A stretch of DNA of 64,000 nucleotides from Gammaproteobacteria bacterium (GTDB lineage Bacteria; Pseudomonadota; Gammaproteobacteria; Eutrophobiales; Eutrophobiaceae), in the NCBI GenBank assembly GCA_012103475.1, contig WLWS01000007.1:32821-96820 (forward strand). Direction: 5' to 3'. Below, piece by piece: positions 57,212 to 64,000 of this stretch (position 1 is its first letter; each line of letters opens with the position of its first letter). Position numbers and translations under genes: made by a program. The notes under the pieces are model-generated. The model ran no database searches. It had not been told where the DNA came from and saw only the letters and a program-made list of their open reading frames with translations.

Positions 57212-57559
57212 ATGGATCGAGTAACCCAGATACAGACAGCGCTCGAAATCAAGCCCGAAGCGAAAGGAGCAATCGAAAAACTATTGTCTAATTCGAATCA
57301 CCCAAACCCAGTTCTAGCGATATTGTATTCTGGCTCCGGTACTTGTGAAGAAGATGTAGTATGGAAATGGGAATTAACAACTATAAATTCAGGCGCGTTA
57401 ATGATTATCTCTTATTTAGGATTCGAAGTAAGTGGCTTCACTTTTTATTCAACATACGAAGACCTGGAAGCACTGAAAAATTATTTAGATAATATGACCA
57501 TTGATGTGATTGATGACCGATTGGAAGTAGTACTAAAGAAAAGTGGCAATGATTTATAA
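57212..57559 (+). CDS. Hypothetical cassette protein 1
   Basis: 115 residues with no recognised domain. Sequence features: a short helix (DRVTQIQTALEIKPEAKGAI), a hydrophobic centre (NPVLAILYSGSGTCEE, MIISYLGFEVSGF) and an acidic C-terminus. It ends directly in the attC site at 57554, where the stop codon is part of the R'' box, which is common for integron cassettes. AT-rich against the surrounding chromosome. Confidence 0.65.
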   Translation: MDRVTQIQTALEIKPEAKGAIEKLLSNSNHPNPVLAILYSGSGTCEEDVVWKWELTTINSGALMIISYLGFEVSGFTFYSTYEDLEALKNYLDNMTIDVIDDRLEVVLKKSGNDL

Positions 57560-57642
57560 CAAGGTGCTCAAACCGACGCCGGACAGCGCAGGGGCGCTTT
57601 GCGGTTGCTTACGGGGCGGGGCGGTTTAGCACGACGTTATGT
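57554..57642. other. Integron attC recombination site 1
   Basis: R'' ATAAC (57556-57560) pairs with GTTAT (57636-57640); L'' GTGCT + AAACCG (57564-57575, with an unpaired C at 57569) pairs with L' CGGTTT + AGCAC (57622-57632). The unpaired extrahelical base and spacers are in the canonical places, which strongly supports attC. Crossover expected between G57636 and T57637. Variable GC-rich centre. No integrase is in the window. Confidence 0.85.
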
Positions 57643-57652
57643 TTACTAGAGC

Positions 57653-58090
57653 ATGACTCCTCTAAGCAAAAAGGAACTGACAAATTTGTTAGACAGGAAT
57701 CTACCGGATGCCGATAAGCGTGGTGAGGTAATTGAAGAAATTGGCAAGGATTACGTTTCGTTAAGGTTACCGGTTATTAAGGATTATATTAGTCATGATC
57801 TATATGGGCTTGGTGAAACAATGCTATTATCCGGTCCAATTATTATGGGATTTGCTGAAACATCTCTTTATGCGTGTGCTCATGCAATCTATGGTAAGGA
57901 TGTAGTTGCTTTAATTATTAACTGTAACATTTCTTTTTTGAGAATGACTGGTAGTGAAGATTTAGTATCAACGGCTCGAATTCTCGAGAAAGGAAAGTCG
58001 GTTGCAAGAATACATGCAACTATATGTACGATAAATTACAAAGAACCTGTGGCAGTTGTAGAATCATCATATTCCATTAAGGAAGTATGA
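57653..58090 (+). CDS. PaaI-like hotdog thioesterase (cassette 2)
   Basis: 145 residues. Hotdog-fold features: LRLPVIKDYISHDLYGLGE, GETMLLSGPIIMGFAETSLYAC (helix), then strands IINCNISFLRMTGSEDLVSTA and SVARIHATICT. Related to PaaI/DUF4442 thioesterases acting on acyl-CoA. The catalytic Asp/Glu cannot be assigned confidently. The ATG follows attC1 by 10 bases and the gene ends just before attC2, so it is a discrete integron cassette. Confidence 0.75.
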   Translation: MTPLSKKELTNLLDRNLPDADKRGEVIEEIGKDYVSLRLPVIKDYISHDLYGLGETMLLSGPIIMGFAETSLYACAHAIYGKDVVALIINCNISFLRMTGSEDLVSTARILEKGKSVARIHATICTINYKEPVAVVESSYSIKEV

Positions 58091-58106
58091 TTTTGAGCGA
58101 TATAAG

Positions 58107-58165
58107 ACATAACAAGGCAATCGAATTGACGCTAGAAAGCGGCGCGCCTTAGCAAGACGTTAGTA
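58107..58165. other. Integron attC-like site 2 (possibly chimeric)
   Basis: The left end ATAACAAGGCAATCGAATTG and right end CCTTAGCAAGACGTTAG have the R and L layout of attC, and the right end is nearly the same as in site 1. TAAC/GTTA pair, but the L'' and L' arms do not pair with each other, although each resembles an arm of an intact attC. This suggests a recombined or decayed site. Confidence 0.6.
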
Positions 58166-58187
58166 TTCATAGAAAACGGAGGGGATA

Positions 58188-59252
58188 ATGGCTCTTTCAG
58201 ACAAGGATCTTTATAAACATCGGAACAAAAGGTTCGTTATCGAACCATGGAAAGACTATCAGGTTACTCCTATTGGCTATGATTTAAGAATTGGTTATGT
58301 GATAGACCCAGACAATGGGGGTGAGCTTTTTTCATGGGAAGAAAATGAAGATGACGACAAGGATATAAAAATACCTGGTGAAACAAGAATTGTCGTAGTT
58401 ACAAAAGAGCGTGTTTATCTTTCTAGTCGTGTAATGGCTACTGTACATGGAAAGGCGGGCGTCACTTCTAAAGGTTTGTTTATTAATCCAGTAACAGTTG
58501 ATCCACACTGGAATGGAAAGTTAGTTTTAACTATGTATAACACCAATAAATCAGAAGTGACCCTTAGAATTAAAGGTGGGATAGCAACTCTAGTATTGCA
58601 TTCTGTCGAAACTGAAACTGATACACACTGGCAAAGAAAATCTGACACGAAAGGATTATTAGCTGACGGAAGCGAACGATATACCAATGAAGTCACTCTA
58701 AAAATTCTCAAGTATCTAAATCATTTTGAATCTACTCCCGGTGAAGAAAAGTATATTAAAGCAAGAGATATAACAAAAAAGTTTAGAAAACAGTGGCATA
58801 TAAAAAGAAAAATACAATATTTTGTCGAGCAGAAACATGGCTATAGGTTTCTGAAATATGGCTTATCTGGCTTATTAATTTTATTTACATCTATTTTTCT
58901 TTTTATTATTTATTCGCAATTAAGCTCAGGAGTTCTAGAATCTGAAATACTTACATTCTCTGGTTTAATTGTAGCTGTCAATACACTTTTTATCGCATAT
59001 ATCAAAATTCTCAATGAGAAAATAAATGCTGATAATGCTGTTCTTAAAAAAATTGATGAAGAAATGGAAGGAAGGTCTCATGATTTCTTGGTACATAAAA
59101 TAAGTGATAAATATTATGCAATTCATGAAAGACCAACCGAGAATAATAGTAAAAAAGAAATATCGTCCACTATCAAAGAATTAAAAAAGAAGATTATTGA
59201 ACTGGAAAAAGGCCAAGAAAACGCTAGCAAGCAAAACCAGTCGGACGCATAA
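58188..59252 (+). CDS. Membrane protein with dCTP-deaminase-like domain (cassette 3)
   Basis: 354 residues, start with strong GGAGGGG site. The first ~140 residues match the dCTP deaminase/dUTPase trimer fold: DLRIG (32-36), GKAGVTSKGL (88-97) at the position of the Dcd GRSSLARLGL motif, and VDPHWNGKLVLTMYN (104-118). Compared with E. coli Dcd, the Arg, two Ser, another Arg and the catalytic Glu (here Thr115) appear replaced; Asp105 is kept. Two transmembrane helices follow (about 224-243, 253-273), then a charged coiled coil. The domain probably binds nucleotide rather than deaminates. Defence role is inferred from the integron context. Confidence 0.72.
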   Translation: MALSDKDLYKHRNKRFVIEPWKDYQVTPIGYDLRIGYVIDPDNGGELFSWEENEDDDKDIKIPGETRIVVVTKERVYLSSRVMATVHGKAGVTSKGLFINPVTVDPHWNGKLVLTMYNTNKSEVTLRIKGGIATLVLHSVETETDTHWQRKSDTKGLLADGSERYTNEVTLKILKYLNHFESTPGEEKYIKARDITKKFRKQWHIKRKIQYFVEQKHGYRFLKYGLSGLLILFTSIFLFIIYSQLSSGVLESEILTFSGLIVAVNTLFIAYIKILNEKINADNAVLKKIDEEMEGRSHDFLVHKISDKYYAIHERPTENNSKKEISSTIKELKKKIIELEKGQENASKQNQSDA

Positions 59253-59288
59253 ATACGTGGCTTTTTTGATTGTTATCTATAAAGCAAA

Positions 59289-59765
59289 ATGTTTGAAATA
59301 AATATTCCTTTCATTATTGGAACTCTATTCTCGATATTTTGTGCCTGGATGTTTGCTCATGCCTGCCGTAGCTATATAAAGTCTGTAGAAAGTAGAAATT
59401 GGCCAAGCGTCGAAGACAAAATAAGCAATGTTGTACTCTGGGGAAAAGAAATGTTGGGGGTGAAATCAAAGCGGTAGAAAAATTGAACATAGAATATATT
59501 TTTGAAGTCGACGGCAAAACCCATAAAGGGACAACGGCAACCTTTTATACTTTAATGTATCCCGAAACCGTAGATTTTGCGAATGAACACCCCGGCGAAT
59601 AGCAGTATCTCCGTCTATTACAAAGCTAATAACCCAGATGAATCCGTATTAATTCCGGGCCCAATATCCGGTAATAAAAGATATAGCGATATAATACTCG
59701 CTTGCATCGGGATTGGAGTATCTGTGAGCATTGCTTTCTTTGGTGCAATTGGAAAAATCGCTTAA
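59289..59765 (+). pseudogene. DUF3592-like membrane protein with two indels
   Basis: Three frames read together give one DUF3592-like protein: helix plus SRNWPSVEDKISNVV (frame one to 59477), then LNIEYIFEVDGKTHKGTTAT (second frame), then ISVYYKANNPDESVLIPG and a final helix (third). The first shift fits one missing G in the run at 59456-59460, the second one extra C in CCCC at about 59588. Two opposite homopolymer errors in 130 bases suggest base-calling error as much as decay. Confidence 0.7.
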
Positions 59766-59808
59766 CAGGAAGAGCTTCTAACGAGCTGAAAAACAAAAGA
59801 GACTCAAC

Positions 59809-60646
59809 ATGACAATTCAACACCTGGCCCGGGATTCATCAAGCGAGAACATCGCCGAAGCCCTTGAGCACGACGGCTGTGTCATTCTGGACAAGGTGCT
59901 GAGTCGCAACGAAATTGATCAAGTTGCCCGCGACATGGCACCTTACATGCAAGTCGCGCCCAAGGGCGAGGACGAGTTCGACGGCTTCGAAACCCGGCGA
60001 GCCGGAACCCTCATCGCTCGCTCGCCAAAGGCCCGCGAGATCATAATGAACCCCAGTATCCTCGGTGTAACCAACAAGCTACTCTCTCACGCAGCGACCT
60101 ACCAGCTCCACCTCACAGAGAGCGTCTGGGTCGGCCCCGGCTCCACGGCTCAGGAGATTCATAAAGATCAGGAAGATTTTAAAGGATGCAGCTTTGCAAA
60201 AGAGCACGACACCGTAATCTCAACTATGTGGGCCCTCACAGACTTCACTGAAGCAAACGGAGCGACACGCGTAGCGTAGTGCCGGGCTCCCACACGCTAG
60301 ATGGTGATCGACAATTCAGTCTGGAGGATTCCGAAGCGGCCGAGATGGAAGCAGGCTCGGTCCTGCTCTTCACGGGCCAGGTCTATCACGGAGCCGGCGC
60401 CAACGTCACCGATTCGATTCGCGAATCGCTCATCATCGTGTACAGCGTTGGCTGGCTCCGGCAGGAAGAAACCAGTACCTTTGTGTGCCGATTGAAACCC
60501 TGCGCCAACTCCCCGAAGATCTCCTGCGCCTGATGGGTTACAGCCTTGCCGCAGAGCTGCTGGGTTTTGTCGATGGCGGCCGAGACCCGATAATTGCAGT
60601 TCGACCTGAATTCGAAAAGCCAATCTCAGATTGGGCGGAGGACTGA
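59809..60646 (+). pseudogene. Phytanoyl-CoA dioxygenase family protein, two lesions
   Basis: Fe(II)/2-oxoglutarate dioxygenase family (PhyH), about 277 residues if repaired. SENIAEALEHDGCVILDKVL opens it; the metal motif is seen as EIHKDQEDFK and a later VYHGAGANV. Frame one stops at 60279 after NGATRVA: GCGTA is tandemly duplicated at 60269-60278, and removing one copy restores RVVPGSHTLDGD. A second shift, probably one A lost in GAAGAAAC at about 60468, must be repaired to read QYLCVPIETL to the stop at 60644. More GC-rich than its neighbours, so probably imported. Confidence 0.82.
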
Positions 60647-60687
60647 CCTGCAAGATAAACAATGAAATTGGAACAGGAGACATACAA

Positions 60688-61041
60688 ATGATTAAAGGCG
60701 TACACACCATGTTCTATACTTCCGAAGAAAAGGAACTTCGTGAATTCATTCGCGACAAACTCGGACTGCCTGCAACAGATGTGGGAGATGGCTGGCTTAT
60801 TTTCGACTTACCTGAAGCCGACATGGGTTGCCATCCTGTAGATGCTGACGATGGAAAACCATCAGGAACTCATTATGTCTCTTTCTACTGCGATGATATC
60901 AATGATACTGTTGCTGAGCTCCGCGCTAAAGGCGTTGAGTTTCTGGATGAGATTGCAGACGTCGGGTATGGACTTGCCATCCATTTCGAAATGCCCGGTA
61001 AGGTTCCAGTTGAACTGTATCAACCTTCTTACAAAAAATAG
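60688..61041 (+). CDS. VOC/glyoxalase-family protein
   Basis: 117 residues from the ATG at 60688 with AGGAGA upstream. One VOC domain: MIKGVHTMFYTSEEKELREF, GWLIFDLPEADMGCH, THYVSFYCDDINDTVAEL and HFEMPGKVPVELYQP. Candidate metal ligands are His6, His52-like and Glu in VELYQP. Could be a glyoxalase, dioxygenase or resistance protein. Substrate unknown. Confidence 0.82.
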   Translation: MIKGVHTMFYTSEEKELREFIRDKLGLPATDVGDGWLIFDLPEADMGCHPVDADDGKPSGTHYVSFYCDDINDTVAELRAKGVEFLDEIADVGYGLAIHFEMPGKVPVELYQPSYKK

Positions 61042-61077
61042 CAGAACATCAATGTAGTCACTATGGAGTTTGATTGA

Positions 61078-61422
61078 ATGACTGATTCTTACACAGACGC
61101 AAGCGGTTTGTATGAGGTCGAACACCGGGATATACATGCCGAACGTGAAGGGTTCAGGATTAGTGAGCTGAGCCTTTCTAATACTCAACAGGTGCCATGG
61201 CACTATCATTCTAATATCTCGGATACATTTTATGTTCTTAAAGGACAAATTACTGTGTATGTTCGAGAGCCGAAAGAAACACATCTACTCGAGCCTGGAG
61301 AATCACTTGTCGTGGGCGCCCAAAGACCACATCTGGTGAGAAATACCGGTGAGGGCTCAGCAACTTTTTTAATACTACAAGGTCTTGGGGAATATGATTA
61401 TATTCCACTCACGACAAAATAA
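61078..61422 (+). CDS. Cupin-domain protein
   Basis: 114 residues, one cupin barrel: VPWHYHSNISDTFYVLKGQI holds the His/His/Glu-type metal site (the Glu position is Asp here), and QRPHLVRNTGEGSATFLILQ the second His. No DNA-binding domain. In line with VOC and GFA genes on the same strand, 36 bases after the VOC gene. Function unknown. Confidence 0.78.
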   Translation: MTDSYTDASGLYEVEHRDIHAEREGFRISELSLSNTQQVPWHYHSNISDTFYVLKGQITVYVREPKETHLLEPGESLVVGAQRPHLVRNTGEGSATFLILQGLGEYDYIPLTTK

Positions 61423-61427
61423 AAAAA

Positions 61428-61811
61428 ATGAAATATCAAGGTAGTTGTCATTGTCGGGCGATTCTATTTGAGGTTGAAGCTCCTGAGATTATTGAAGCTG
61501 ACTACTGTAATTGTTCGATTTGCTTAAAATCAGGCTTTCTTCACCTGATCCTGCCGCTTGGTAAGTTCAGGCTTTTAGCAGGCGAACAATCACTATCAAA
61601 CTATACATTCAATACAGGTGTAGCGAAACATACCTTTTGTAAGACTTGTGGCATTAAGCCTTTTTATACACCGCGCTCAAACCCGGATGGCATTGATGTC
61701 AATGTAAATTGTCTGGAGACAAAACCACTACAGGTAAAAATTACTGATTTTGATGGCAAAAACTGGGAGCAACATGCACATAAAGTTGCACACAAGAGCA
61801 AGCCTAGTTGA
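61428..61811 (+). CDS. GFA-family (Mss4-like) zinc protein
   Basis: 127 residues. CHCRAI at the start, YCNCSICLKSG in the middle and FCKTCGIKPFYTPRS are the Cys pairs of the glutathione-dependent formaldehyde-activating (GFA) fold. Such proteins bind zinc; real GFA activity is rare in the family. Located between the cupin and acetyltransferase genes with short spacing, so co-transcription is likely. Confidence 0.85.
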   Translation: MKYQGSCHCRAILFEVEAPEIIEADYCNCSICLKSGFLHLILPLGKFRLLAGEQSLSNYTFNTGVAKHTFCKTCGIKPFYTPRSNPDGIDVNVNCLETKPLQVKITDFDGKNWEQHAHKVAHKSKPS

Positions 61812-61849
61812 GCAATAATTCAAACAGACATAATCTTGCCCAGAAAGAG

Positions 61850-62272
61850 ATGAACATTAGAAAATACAATAACTTTGATAAAGAGGCGCTCGTCAGTTTC
61901 TGGAGCAAGGTTTTCCCCGACGATCCGCCACACAACGAACCCGGAAAAGTAATCGCTGAAAAACTAATTGTAGATGATCTAATATTTATAGTTGAGGAAG
62001 AAGATAATATTATCGGCGCCTGTATGGCCGGCTATGATGGCCACAGAGGCTGGTTGTATGCTGTCGCTGTGGATACTGAATTTCGACGAAAAGGAGTGGG
62101 GAAAAAGCTGGTATCTAATGTTCTTGCTTCATTGAGAGAACTGGGCTGTGGCAAAGTCAATATTCAAATCCGGGCAAAAAATGATCAGGCAGAAGAATTC
62201 TACAAATCAATCGGCTTTAATATGGAAGATAGAGTCAGCATGGGTGTACATCTTGCTCAATCAAATAGCTAA
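61850..62272 (+). CDS. GNAT-family acetyltransferase (YpeA-like)
   Basis: 140 residues from the ATG at 61850; an upstream TTG at 61808 overlaps the GFA stop (TTGA) and is possible, but the fold starts at MNIRKYNNFD. CoA-binding motif A is visible in VAVDTEFRRKGVGKKLVSNV; GYDGHRGWLYAVAV precedes it, as in YpeA. Substrate unknown. Confidence 0.82.
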   Translation: MNIRKYNNFDKEALVSFWSKVFPDDPPHNEPGKVIAEKLIVDDLIFIVEEEDNIIGACMAGYDGHRGWLYAVAVDTEFRRKGVGKKLVSNVLASLRELGCGKVNIQIRAKNDQAEEFYKSIGFNMEDRVSMGVHLAQSNS

Positions 62273-62366
62273 TAAGCGCAATGACTATGTCCGATGAAAG
62301 TAATGGAGTTTTAAAGCGCCACTGTTTGCCGCTGCTGCGTTCACCATTCCACAATCGATTCAGCTC

Positions 62367-62717
62367 ATGCACAGGCCGGATTCAATCTATATTCCGATAA
62401 TCGTTGACGCACCGATTTTCATACTTGGATACATCGCTTTCGCTATTTTGAGTTTGTTTTGCGTTACACCACTGCGCCATCTTTTGTTGTCGAAATGCAC
62501 GCATAAGCTAAGCTGGCTGCTATTCTCCATTGGCATCGCATTGGGTGGTACGGCTATAGTAATCGGCCTTGAGTTGTTCGGACACAAGTCATCAATCTTT
62601 CATCGTGCATATATTTTTGGTTCACTATTTCCACTTTTTGTACTGGCAGCGACAACATGCTATTACCAAAAACCTTCAAAAGAGAAGGAAAGGCCAAATG
62701 AAACACCTGACACCTAG
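62367..62717 (+). CDS. Hypothetical three-helix membrane protein
   Basis: 116 residues with three hydrophobic segments (about 10-31, 45-67 and 80-98) and a charged tail ending in KEKERPNET. No known domain and no clear ribosome-binding site. The ~95 bases before it contain short in-frame fragments only. Could be a remnant of a longer protein. Confidence 0.5.
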   Translation: MHRPDSIYIPIIVDAPIFILGYIAFAILSLFCVTPLRHLLLSKCTHKLSWLLFSIGIALGGTAIVIGLELFGHKSSIFHRAYIFGSLFPLFVLAATTCYYQKPSKEKERPNETPDT

Positions 62718-62817
62718 CATGGAATCAAACACATACTCATAAAATTGAGAGGTATTTGATCACTCAAATATAATGTTGTATAGTTGTGAGCTCAAATAAC
62801 TCGCAAAGATAAAGAAC

Positions 62818-63237
62818 ATGAAAAAACACAAGGAAAGTAGTCTGGCGATGGACATCATAGGCCTGCAAAACAGTATCCAGAAACGAATAGGTGGCGCACT
62901 TTCTATACATGGAATTGGTCTTTCTGAATATCTGGTTCTACACCAATTATTTATAGCGCCTAATCAAAAGATGCGTCGAATCGATCTGGCCGAACGTGTT
63001 GGGCTGAGCCCTTCTGGAATTACTCGTCTTTTAAATCCAATGGAAAAAATTGGCTTAATAGAAAAAGAAGACAACCCTCGTGATGCCAGAGTTAGTCTTG
63101 TTGCATTTTCGAAAGCAGGAAAACGAGTATACGAAGAGGCGCAAATCTCCTTTCAGCACGCCTCAGCGGCTCTTTTTGAACCTCTCAATTCGAAACAGCT
63201 GGGTGTATTCTCTGATCTTGTGGAAACGCTTACATAA
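62818..63237 (+). CDS. MarR-family regulator
   Basis: 139 residues with the MarR winged HTH: MRRIDLAERVGLSPSGITRL (helix-turn-helix) and the wing EDNPRDARVSLVA. AAAGAACATG-type start with weak site. Likely represses a nearby stress or detoxification gene. Effector unknown. Confidence 0.88.
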   Translation: MKKHKESSLAMDIIGLQNSIQKRIGGALSIHGIGLSEYLVLHQLFIAPNQKMRRIDLAERVGLSPSGITRLLNPMEKIGLIEKEDNPRDARVSLVAFSKAGKRVYEEAQISFQHASAALFEPLNSKQLGVFSDLVETLT

Positions 63238-63308
63238 TATTTCTTATCGATGCAATAAGGATTTACTGTAAAAATAGTTAAATTATATTGAAAGATTAAC
63301 ATTCGATT

Positions 63309-64000
63309 ATGCTTTTTAGACAACACATTCTGCTTTTCTCTTTGCTTTGTTTACTTAGTAACACCTATGGGGAAACAGCTTTTGTGCCGGCCAGATTTAC
63401 CGATGACCCGAAATCTTTACAAAACAAGATAAAATTCCCTGATATAGAAAATGATATAAAAATAAAGATATTTTGCGATACCAGTCTTAGTAGAAAAGGT
63501 AATTTTCGCTTGAACTTTTGCTTCGGCGATGAGAATGATACTGTCAAGAAATTTGAAATTGCCGTTCACAGGGCTACAAGAGGAGCAAGAATTCAGGCGG
63601 CATCAGTAAACGGAAAGACGGAAACCATCTGGTTTCAGTACTCGGTATTGTTTGTGAAGAAAGGTAAGGAAGAGACTATTCGTGCTTATCCAAACCATGG
63701 ATGGGAAGTTGACAAATACGGTCAAGATTATTCATCACCGCAACGATATATAAGAACCGCCCGAACCACGTTCAAAGGCTGCCACCCACTTCTAAAAGTT
63801 TGGTTGAAAACCACAGTTGACAAATATGGTGTACCGAAAAGTGTTGAAATAGATGACAAGATAAATTCCAGTGTTAAAGGAGAACAAGTCGTGCGTGTCA
63901 TGGAGCAATTGAACCAGTGTGATGCACGGCAGCCATTGCGCATTCAAGTGGACAATGGCAGTGAGTTTATTTCCAAAGCGTTGGATCGGTGGGCATACGA
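63309..64000 (+). CDS. Secreted-protein ORF fused to IS3 transposase fragment (runs off right edge)
   Basis: Open from ATG at 63309 to the edge. Signal peptide (HILLFSLLCLLSNTYG), then about 170 residues of an exported protein of unknown family (with FRLNFCFGDEND and PNHGWEVDKYG; ending in KTTVDKYGVPKSVEI, like TonB-C-type tails). At about 63876 the frame becomes IS3-type integrase-core sequence. The original C-terminus seems replaced or truncated. Confidence 0.6.
   Translation, partial: MLFRQHILLFSLLCLLSNTYGETAFVPARFTDDPKSLQNKIKFPDIENDIKIKIFCDTSLSRKGNFRLNFCFGDENDTVKKFEIAVHRATRGARIQAASVNGKTETIWFQYSVLFVKKGKEETIRAYPNHGWEVDKYGQDYSSPQRYIRTARTTFKGCHPLLKVWLKTTVDKYGVPKSVEIDDKINSSVKGEQVVRVMEQLNQCDARQPLRIQVDNGSEFISKALDRWAY
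63876..64000 (+). mobile_element. IS3-family transposase (OrfB) fragment
   Basis: KGEQVVRVMEQLN, then RIQVDNGSEFISKALDRWAY, is the IS3-family OrfB core with the second catalytic Asp in QVDNGSEF. The part upstream (first catalytic Asp) is missing, so the element is 5'-truncated. It continues past the window, so its length and inverted repeats are unseen. Confidence 0.85.

Noticed and set aside
59221..59290. Possible third attC after the dCTP-deaminase-like gene
   Set aside because: AACGCTAGCAAGC...CAGTCGGACGC looks like a left arm, but no matching right arm with GTTA at the right distance was found; GTTATCT at about 59271 lacks a paired L' box.
1..64000. CRISPR array, tRNA or rRNA genes
   Set aside because: No regularly spaced direct repeats and no tRNA/rRNA-like sequence were seen on either strand by eye.

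Overview
The window looks like chromosome from a heterotrophic, probably marine gammaproteobacterium (Cellvibrionales/Pseudomonadales-like). This is inferred from gene content: a membrane-anchored FadE-type acyl-CoA dehydrogenase, a FadJ-like multifunctional enzyme, PHA genes, a TonB-dependent receptor and several Lrp-controlled amino-acid catabolic genes. No rRNA or tRNA gene was seen.

Layout. 1-6982: fatty-acid oxidation (fadE, cut by the left edge; fadJ-like), an Lrp/alanine dehydrogenase divergent pair, and phaJ-phaB, which link beta-oxidation to polyhydroxyalkanoate precursors. 7307-21000: a tightly packed, single-strand run of thirteen genes. They encode a TPR/TonB-C protein, four lipoproteins, a TPR membrane protein, a PEGA-repeat/formylglycine-enzyme-like protein, a small exported protein, a MotA/TolQ/ExbB-type channel, an Hsp70-like protein with an FHA-like tail, two paralogous membrane vWA proteins and an M48 protease. 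I know no described system with this set. It looks like a proton-driven envelope machine and is the main candidate for an undescribed system.

20993-36815: two divergently oriented catabolic operons, each with a hydantoinase/oxoprolinase A+B pair, plus amidohydrolase, NCS1 permease, MDR oxidoreductase, three cupin-type proteins (one the XRE-cupin regulator) and a TonB receptor. The receptor gene is frameshifted. An 18-bp perfect palindrome lies in the shared promoter region. 36824-45757: amino-acid catabolism (putA, threonine aldolase, indolepyruvate:ferredoxin oxidoreductase), with two more Lrp regulators. Three Lrp genes therefore each sit divergently beside a catabolic gene. 45778-56484: an NTF2-like protein, a frameshifted PBP4-type dacB, etfBA, a DMT transporter, a ThDP enzyme and an RND efflux pair.

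56485-64000 is an accessory region: AT-rich genes, gene remnants, two integron attC-type sites without an integrase (a CALIN-like array), and a cassette-associated membrane protein with a dCTP-deaminase-like domain whose active-site residues appear replaced. Two genes carry paired indels (DUF3592-like and PhyH). Small stress or detoxification genes follow, and at the right edge a secreted-protein ORF runs in frame into an IS3-family transposase fragment.

Indels at about 29820, 47633, 59456, 59588, 60274 and 60468 disrupt otherwise good genes. Some are in homopolymers, so both genuine gene decay and sequencing error must be considered.
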